A stretch of 64,000 bases of DNA, from NCBI GenBank assembly GCA_024704765.1, contig JAKMXF010000013.1, positions 21,620 to 85,619 on the forward strand. The letters are read 5' to 3'. The notes beneath the pieces were generated by a model. It was not told the origin of the DNA and ran no database searches. It saw only the letters and a list, made by a program, of their open reading frames with translations. Positions 57,419-64,000 of the stretch are shown one piece after another. The DNA is from Oopsacas minuta (taxonomy: Eukaryota > Porifera > Hexactinellida > Lyssacinosida > Leucopsacidae). The position numbers were made by a program, and so were the translations under genes. Numbering within the stretch: position 1 is the first letter of the stretch; every line of letters begins with the position of its first letter.

Positions 57419-58620
57419 CTAGATGTGGCATATATATACATATTCGTCTACCAACTTCTCTAAACTTCTATTAAGTTGAACGTAATTCTTCTTAGACTTC
57501 GACAGTTCTTGTCCACTTCTAACTTTTTCTAGTGCGATTTCATTGTCACTCTGTTCCAAAAGAATTTTGCGAATTAGTTTAGAGAGAGTTGGATGCGTTG
57601 TGTTGATTCTTATATCGAATGCGCTATGCCAACCCTCCATAGAATTATTCGTCCGTGGAAAAACTTGTTCCACTCTATCTCTAACATTCCAAAGTTCTAT
57701 GGAAAATAACGGACGTCTTCTCCGTTCATGATGTTCTAACCCAATCCATGTCTTCTCAAAGTAGTGAATGTAATCACTTTAAGTTATCTACTAGACCATT
57801 AAATAGGGAATCAATGAGTTTTCCATAACATGGAATGACATCTATCTCCGGTACAAATGCTAATGCCCGAAATTGCTTCATAATCGCCGCGAATTCTTCA
57901 TCACATTGGTAGCGAAGTTAAAATCCTAGGGCTGAATCTGTCACTTGTCCAAAATGAAAGTAACATCCCTGGAGTACTGCAGTTGGAAAATTCTGTGTAA
58001 GTGCGTTCAAAGCAGCTCTTTAAAAATCGATCACATCGTATCAGGTGGTAATGAGGGATCACCCTCCTTCAGAGTAGAGAAGATTTGATTGTCGTCACAT
58101 GTTATATTTTGACCTATACAAAAGAATAGAGGAATTGTCACCGTTTCAGTAAATAACGCATGGACAGTGTATAATTGGTATCCAAGTGGTGCGGAATCAA
58201 CGTACCATCACAAAACCAATTTGAGTATCGAGCTAGCATTCTGATTTTGTATTCTGTTCCGAGGATAATTAGATCGATCTCTGGATTGTTGGAGATTAAA
58301 AATTGTTGGCCCCTTGTTGTATGTGTAGATTCGTAAAAATCTATATCTGAAAGTTTCTCTTGCGTCGTACAAATTTAGACAAGCATTCTTTAGTGGGAAG
58401 TTTTACTGCTGCAGTAATTGAGATTGAGATTTTTGCATTCTGGATTACCGAAGAAGTAACTTCTTCAGTTAGTGTAGATCGTAATTTGATCGCTTCTATA
58501 GTTTTAGCTGCCTCAACAGATGAGAAATCGGGTTGATGATTGTGGTTTAGAGGTGACTTTCCACAAATCCGTTTATTCTATAAGTTATCATACGACTATT
58601 GCATAAACCTCTCTTCCACA
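57419..58620 (-). pseudogene. FLYWCH-MULE (Mutator-like) transposase, decayed
   Basis: Read right to left: GKSPLNHNHQPD near 58560 is the end of a FLYWCH zinc finger. The MULE domain follows with GYQLYTVHALFTE and IPLFFCIGQN, then QNFPTAVLQGCYFHFGQV (the C-x2-H signature after the second catalytic position, near 57990), FRALAFVPEIDVIPCY, and finally the open frame 57419-57673 with PRTNNSMEGWHSAFDIRI, THPTLSKLIRKILLEQS and KKNYVQLNRSLEKL. The DGTF-type first Asp region is altered (VDSAPLG). Several stops and shifts. Confidence 0.87.
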
Positions 58621-58880
58621 ACGTCAATAAGTTGAATGATCAGAATCTTTATATTTGATATATATGTACCATTATAGATCAGCTTCTTTCCTCCGAATAT
58701 TGTTGATGTCAATTCTATTTTACGATAATAGCAAGTATTCGATATTGCCAGTATTTATAGCAATTATACTGGTAAAATGTGTATAAACACCTACCATTCA
58801 TTAAATTTTTTATTTTATGAATATAATTAGTTCCATATGATTAATTAGTTACCTATCAACAAAGCTTTTGATCAATATAA
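58621..58880. other. Short unassigned AT-rich interval with a tandem duplication
   Basis: AATTAGTTCCATATGATTAA occurs at 58821 and again at 58879 (period about 58 bp), together with the following GTTA.CT.TCA.CAA. Confidence 0.6.
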
Positions 58881-58899
58881 TTAGTTCCATATGATTAAT

Positions 58900-59335
58900 T
58901 TGTTATCTTTCAGCAAGGTGTCCGGACACGTTAGACATGGCCTGGATGTCTACGTCAGGACAATAGCAATGAACCCATTCAGAGCAATTGTCACATTGTA
59001 CCCATCGGATTTATTCCTTCCAAGTTTCCTCTTTGTCACAGGTTCTGGTTCTCTATTGTGGCACATACTGCACAGAGCATTCGACTCGTCAGAGCTGCTG
59101 GTAGAGCTAGAACACAGTCTGGAAACAGGAGAAACGCCACGTTCCCTCCACTTCTCATCACTCTAGTACCTCCTCTACTTGTTATTCCGATCCGTCCTCG
59201 AGTCCTGACACACTTCTTCTTAGGGACATTCTCAGCCCCAAAGTGTCCCCATTTATTGCTTCTTTCGCCTTCTGCTTTCAATAGGGCGCTCTCTCTCTCT
59301 TTGTTGCTTAAATAGTCTCGCTCTTCTTCTTCTTC
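58900..59335 (-). pseudogene. PHD-finger-like C-terminus of a transposon protein
   Basis: Read right to left: a charged stretch (RIINEEEEERDYLSNKERE), a Ser run (SSTSSSDES), then ALCSMCHNREPEPVTKRK and, one frame over, WVQCDNCSEWVHCYCPDVD (58948-59004). The Cys/His order C-x2-C ... C-x2-C-x4-H-x2-C fits a PHD finger. Such fingers end some Tigger/pogo and related transposases. The frameshift lies between the two halves, near 59010. The rest of the parent gene was not found. Confidence 0.55.
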
Positions 59336-59479
59336 ATTGATAATTCGACTTCATCTGTTCGCATCGAGAATAATAAGACCAGTATTCTCGTATTCTCTCG
59401 TTAAAAGTTATGACAGCGATATCAGTGCAATCCTAATAGATTGAGGTGATAAGTACTTGCTTTTGGACAGAAAATCCGT

Positions 59480-59692
59480 TTAGTGTAAGAATTTATTAGC
59501 ATTTTGAGTCAGTCTTAATGTCAGATGGCTACAGAATTCCTCTATCACATAAGTATTGAATACTTCTTTCACCTTTTCAATGTCAATTGGTTTGAAGGTT
59601 GTCAGCGCAGTAGGATCTGAAGAATCTGATAGGTTTTTCCACCGACACCATGATTTCTCTTCAGTAGGACATCCCGAATGATTCCCTACCAC
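59480..59692 (-). pseudogene. Mutator-like transposase fragment (HSGCP...WCRW type)
   Basis: MVGNHSGCPTEEKSWCRWKN and later KPIDIEKVKEVF and LRLTQNANKFLH parallel the H..CP....WC.W ... K.I....F ... L..TQN.NE region of Mutator-type transposases abundant in arthropods. Short and isolated; assignment by memory of the motif order. Confidence 0.5.
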
Positions 59693-59781
59693 ATGATCAA
59701 CTAGTATATGTAGAGCAGAACATAGCTCGATTGATGTACACTACGATGTTGATAGATGACAGTAGAGGAATTTGGGCGAAA

Positions 59782-61220
59782 TAATCAGTAGGCCGAAAGG
59801 ACAAAAGTATAAATCATCGATTAAATTTCTACCTAAGGGAAAAATTGCTATTTCTCTTTTCTAGGAAAATACGAGACTTAAATTTGTAAAATATTTCGAT
59901 TTGACTCTTGCGGTTTTATATTTTTTGCTGTGCCTTTCGAAATTGACTTTAAATTGTTCGAATTGTCAAATTCCTTTGACTTAGCCCCTTTAGATATATT
60001 ATTAAGGAATAGTAAGTAGCATTATTTCTATGTCCGAGGATACTCAAGTTATCAAGATAATTTTTGCATATTCTATCATACCCAGGTAATATTACCCATC
60101 CCTTTTTCCGAAATTTGAAAATGCATAATTCTTACAAACTATAGCTATGTAATCACCGTAGTATATTTCTGTATCTAAATCCAAATTCATCAATTGATTA
60201 CCACAAAGAAATTTCACCAACCTTCCTTATCTCTTGCTCTTAACTTGGTTACGATTTATCTATCATGGAATGTATGGTCAATTATTGTATCTAACTATGT
60301 ACTAGAACAAATCATTCATATTATAGAATGATTATATTCCTATAATTTATGTATTTTTCAATATATGGCAAAATACACAAGTAATAAAGTATTTCATCTT
60401 GTTTGGTTATCCTGGACCAATTACATAAATCAACTCCCAACAAAACTAGATCTATAGAATCATTATGGAATGCTTAGAAATGAAGATTCTAAATCAACTA
60501 GAGACGGTAAAGCGAAAGAATTAACTGAGCTATTAGTGCGTATCTATAATTTGGCTTCCATACCCACATTATCAGAGCTCAAATATAACAGTACATCATT
60601 TCTGATATTGTCGAGAGAGCGAAAACATTTACCTTCTTGAATTAGGCATTTGCAGCTTAAGACGTCGAACAAGACATTGAATTCGGAAATAATAGGCTGG
60701 ATACGGTCAGGTTGTTGTTATTTTTGGGTACTTTATTGTAGCATTTAGCTGGAAGCCAAATTATAGATACGCACTAAATACTTCAGTTAATTCTTTCGTT
60801 ATATCTTCTCTAGTTGATTTGGAATCTTCATTTCTAAGCATTCGATAATGATTGTATAATTCCAGATTTGTTGGGAGTTGATTTTCTGGAATGGGTCCAG
60901 GATAACCAAAAACAGGATGAAATACTTTACTACGCGTGTATTCTGCCATATTCAAAATATCTAAAAATATTAGCAATATAATTACTTACTATTACCAAAT
61001 AATATATTTAAAGGGGCTAAGTCAAAGGAATTTGAAAATTCGGACAATTTATGGTAAATTTCTCGAAAATGTCACAGCAAAACTATAAAACCGTACAAGT
61101 TAAATCGAAATATTTTTTAAATTTAATTCTCTAATTTTCCTAGAAAAGAGTAAGGCAAATTTCCCTTAGATAAAAGTTGAACCGACGATTTATACTTTTC
61201 TTCGATCCGGCCTAATTATC
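59782..61220. repeat. Large inverted duplication of a transposon 5' end
   Basis: The left arm 59782-60560 pairs with the right arm 60750-61220 around a 189-bp spacer. The left arm has an extra segment of about 330 bp (60030-60355) absent from the right arm. Both arms share CTTTGACTTAGCCCCTTT, GAAAAGTATAAATC-type sequence and the start of one coding frame. The right arm plus spacer is the intact-order copy; the left arm is the inverted duplicate. Confidence 0.88.
60590..60949 (-). pseudogene. Orphan transposase family, N-terminal part
   Basis: From the ATG at 60949: MAEYTRSKVFHPVFGYPGP, ENQLPTNLELYNHYRMLRNE and REDITKELTEVF, then a stop at 60761. In the spacer, shifted, come IQPIISEFNVLFDVLSCKC and IQEGKCFRSLDNI. 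From memory, arthropod proteins with a start like FGY..P.N.LPT..DV..HY and a CKC.C.C zinc-binding patch end with the SEEA.EARNK block. This would be the N-terminus of the family whose C-terminus is at 5031-5445 and 12743-13197. That link is inference. Confidence 0.5.
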
Positions 61221-61368
61221 AACCTTCCATTCAGGTGTGCGTGTTGTACAAAAGTATTATTTTTCATTTTTTTCTTCTTTTCAGAGCTCGTTTCAGACGC
61301 TTGACTACATGCGTTGCCAGTTGGTCTGTGTGCATTTCTCTCTATTTCTCTTGAACCTGAAAGTAGTA

Positions 61369-61869
61369 TCACAGGTTTGGAACGTGTCGTGGTGGAATGC
61401 GAAATTTAGCAATGTAGCCTCTGCGTGTGAGTACCTTTAAGTATTTGTGATTCTTAACTTTAGGCGGTTTCAGGCAAAGCGGTAGTATCAGGTCTTCCAT
61501 ATCTGTAAGAGATGGTGTACAAGTTGTATACATATTTCCATAGAAGCGACGCATTCTAGGGCGTCCCATGCATTTACCAGCTCGAAGATTATCTTGTTCT
61601 TGAGATGTTGTAGGATACAATCAAAGCGAGCTGTATGCTTGGGAAATCCCTGAACAAGTTAGACTAACTGCTGTCTGAGGTGTAGATTCAGATTGAGGAG
61701 GACATAAAGGCAAGGTAATATACAGAAGAGGCACAAGATGCGATGAAATATAGGAGATATCCTCTGAAACTGAAAGTTGTGATGAGTCAGAGAAATCACC
61801 CTGCTCTTTGAGGACATGCTCTTCATAACTCGAACTTGATTCATTTGAGGTCATCTGAGACAATAGCAA
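61369..61869 (-). other. Unknown 167-codon frame with one stop
   Basis: Two minus-strand frames (61621-61869 and 61369-61620) are in the same phase and separated by a single TGA. The first is Ser-rich (TSNESSSSYEEHVL, SSQLSVSEDISYIS). The second has RAGKCMGRPRMRRFYGN and DLILPLCLKPPKVKN. I do not recognise either. It could be chance or a remnant of another element. Confidence 0.25.
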
Positions 61870-62074
61870 ATTATCTGAATTGACTGGAAGAAAATAAGAT
61901 TAGAACAATTGTACACATTCTGGATAATATCTGGCGGAAAATATTCAAATTAGCAACTTCGAAGAAAGCGTACAATATTCACTATTCCTTACGTCCTCAA
62001 AGGCCATAGTTTAGGTTCATATTTTTACTGTAATAAGCGAAAAGGTCTCACTGCCATAAGATTTTGTCCCAAAG
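61870..62074. other. Short unassigned interval
   Basis: Nothing recognised. Confidence 0.5.
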
Positions 62075-62076
62075 TA

Positions 62077-62944
62077 CTAGGGCGTTCATTAAGTCTTGCG
62101 GGTAATATCATAGAATATGATACAAACACTATACACACTAATTCACTATATTATTTATTCAAAGTAATCCCCTCCTGCAGATACACAAAGCTTTAGCCTT
62201 TCCACCCACTTGTAAACACATTTCTGTACTCTTCTTCGGGATGGATTTGAAGTACTGGTACAGGCCCCGTTCCGAATGCTTGTAATGTATTAAAATCTTG
62301 CCTTGAAGGTAGATTTTAAGCCTGGGGAATAGCCAAAAATCACACGGAGCTAGGTCTGGTGAATATGGTGAATGGGAAGTAATTCTAACCCTTCTACATC
62401 CAAGAAATTTTTGGTAAGCTTAGCTGTATGGGAACTGGCGTTATCAATTAAAATCTTCATTGCTCGAGTTCCGGTGTTCGGGCAGTACTTTTCTATATTT
62501 TTCATTAAATTTGGAAGCACTTGCTCTGTAAAAGTAGCAGTAACAGCCTTGCCAATCTCACAAGGTAATTGCAAGACAATTCCATGACTCCTGAAGAAGA
62601 TAGTATACATAATCTTAGGTTTTCTGAAGTCGGGCGTAGGAATTTTCGCCGGTTGTTCATCGCCCCTCACCCATGATTGCTTCTTGTACTTGCTATATGG
62701 TGTTGAATAGTACACCCACGTCTCGTCACCAGTAATAATCTCTGTTAGGCGTCTAGAATCGCAGTTCTCATAAGTTTCCAAGAGTTTCTTGGCAATATTC
62801 AGTCGTGCTAACCTTTNCGTTATAGTATTGGACTACTATAGACTACTAATAATCTGAAAAATGGTCGGTTAGTAAACAATACTGTTCGATTTATAACGAC
62901 TTCAATCGAAGTACTGAGGAGGAAAAAACTTTTGAGACACCCTG
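62077..62944 (-). mobile_element. Mariner element with internal assembly gap
   Basis: The right tip at 62944, read inward CAGGGTGTCTCAAAAGTTTT, and the left tip at 62077, CTAGGGCGTTCATTAAGTCT, are similar but imperfect. TA flanks both (62075-62076, 62945-62946). Inside, the transposase C-terminal two thirds lies left of the N at 62817, and only the 5' untranslated end lies right of it, so the N-terminal third is missing at the N. Confidence 0.8.
62230..62816 (-). pseudogene. Mariner transposase, catalytic part
   Basis: From the N: RLARLNIAKKLLETYENCDS, ITGDETWVYYSTPYSKYKKQ (first Asp), IFFRSHGIVLQLPCE and AMKILIDNASSHTAKLTKNF (second Asp). After a frameshift comes SPYSPDLAPCDF (third Asp, near 62350), then the C-terminal tail. 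The catalytic triad is intact in the pieces but the frame is broken near 62360. It is related to the N-terminal fragment at 45286-45751. Confidence 0.88.
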
Positions 62945-62946
62945 TA

Positions 62947-64000
62947 GAATGGACCAATTTTTACACTCATAAGTCATAAAATAATGAACTAATGGTACTG
63001 AGCCGCCCGCCCGCATGCATGGTCAGGAGGACCACAAGTGGGGCTGAAACAAGTTTCTCATTAACAGTGGCATTATAGTCAGAGATTCTTTCTTATTTGA
63101 TGCAATAATTTTTCTAAGTATAATACATTTTTAATTATTCAACTTATATTATTAGCTATATGCGAATAATTAGAATTACAGTCTCATGTATAAACAGGGA
63201 GATTTATTTGAATTTAGTATATACAGAACAGGTCACAAGTTGAATGTATCGGCCGAATTCGTTTACAAATACCGTCAGCTGATTCTAATTGAGCCGAGCC
63301 TACTCATACATAATTCAGATTAACTAGGCTGGTCTTCCTCGTTTATGGCTGGATACTAACCAGGAAGTTATACTAACTCAAACCTTGATTATAATAAATA
63401 TTATTGGTAATTTGAACATGAAGTTTGGAATTTTGATTAAGGGTGATGTACGGGGAATACACAAAATCGTAGAATCGATCAATTAGAAATCATTAGTTTT
63501 ACTTGTAGCTATATATTCCCTTAGTAAGTATATGCAATATTAGATAGTCGGTTTCACTCTAACATAATATAGTAGTGCTTTGAAAGTAGATCTGATTTCG
63601 AGGAATATTCTACTGAAAATCCCTGGATTTGCTCGGATTGCTGATAGTTTATAGCTAATTAGATCTTATCATTTGTTAGTACACTGTCAATTGTTGCAGG
63701 AAACTCATAGATATAATATATAATATATAATATATGACTGTATGTGTAATCCCCTCCATTTCAACACGCACAATCCCAAACAATAACAACTTTTTTGAAA
63801 GTAGGGAACCCTCCACATGAATTTGTAAGCTCAAAGTGGGTTTGTTTTAGCATCAAATAGTTCAAGGCAGTTAGTAATAAACTAAAAAATTAGACAAATT
63901 TGAAAAGATATCTCATAAGAATGTGAACAATATTTTATAAGTGTAATTAGTTGAAATTTCAATTTCGAAAAAATAAAAAATATTTTGAAAAGAACAATAT
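62947..64000. other. Unassigned AT-rich end of the window
   Basis: No gene recognised. A short TATAA-type microsatellite (ATATAATAT units) lies at 63710-63735, and a CCGCCCGCCCGC patch at 63003. Confidence 0.6.

Overview
This window looks like animal nuclear DNA, most likely arthropod. It is AT-rich, has no operon-like packing, and its few host genes are eukaryotic: the terminal exon of the GPI-transamidase catalytic subunit PIG-K and an OTUD4/Otu-like protein. The rest is a dense collection of decayed DNA transposons: mariner, maT-like DD37D, Tc1, Tigger/pogo, hAT, MULE, Merlin and two families I cannot place firmly. No LTR element, reverse transcriptase, CRISPR array, tRNA or rRNA was recognised. 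The mix of DD37D/mariner copies, the Merlin copy and the families at 30 and 60 kb reminds me of parasitic copepods such as the salmon louse. That species guess is inference only.

Layout. 0-9 kb: Tc1-like and Tigger pseudogenes, the end of an orphan transposase, and a Tigger 5' end. 9-15 kb: the PIG-K terminal exon (minus, 11436-12263) and a second orphan-transposase fragment. 15-19.5 kb: cut transposon ends, a hAT-like non-autonomous element and a Tigger-derived MITE just upstream of the next gene. 19.6-21.9 kb: an intact 766-codon OTU-Tudor gene (plus). 23-29 kb: a hAT/DUF4371 pseudogene, a Tigger 3' end and a complete but dead mariner. 29.6-31.8 kb: a full-length decayed element with CAC-type inverted ends and TTA target duplications. 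33-38 kb: a DD37D element with both ends, the 3' half of another, and a hAT MITE inside a large inverted repeat. 40-46 kb: a second Tigger MITE, a decayed minisatellite, a hAT/DUF4371 pseudogene, and cut element ends. 48-54 kb: a mariner, a foldback element, a Merlin element interrupted by a mariner-type end, a Tc1 copy and a hAT N-terminus. 54-64 kb: an unknown cysteine-containing open frame, a FLYWCH-MULE pseudogene, a PHD-like fragment, a large inverted duplication and a last mariner.

The two host genes show no functional link. Nine single N bases occur; nearly all lie where a transposon sequence stops abruptly, so they probably mark assembly joins through repeats. The best candidates for something poorly described are the CAC-ended element at 29613-31767 (its termini supported by two further cut copies here) and the orphan transposase family seen at 5.0, 12.7 and 60-61 kb.
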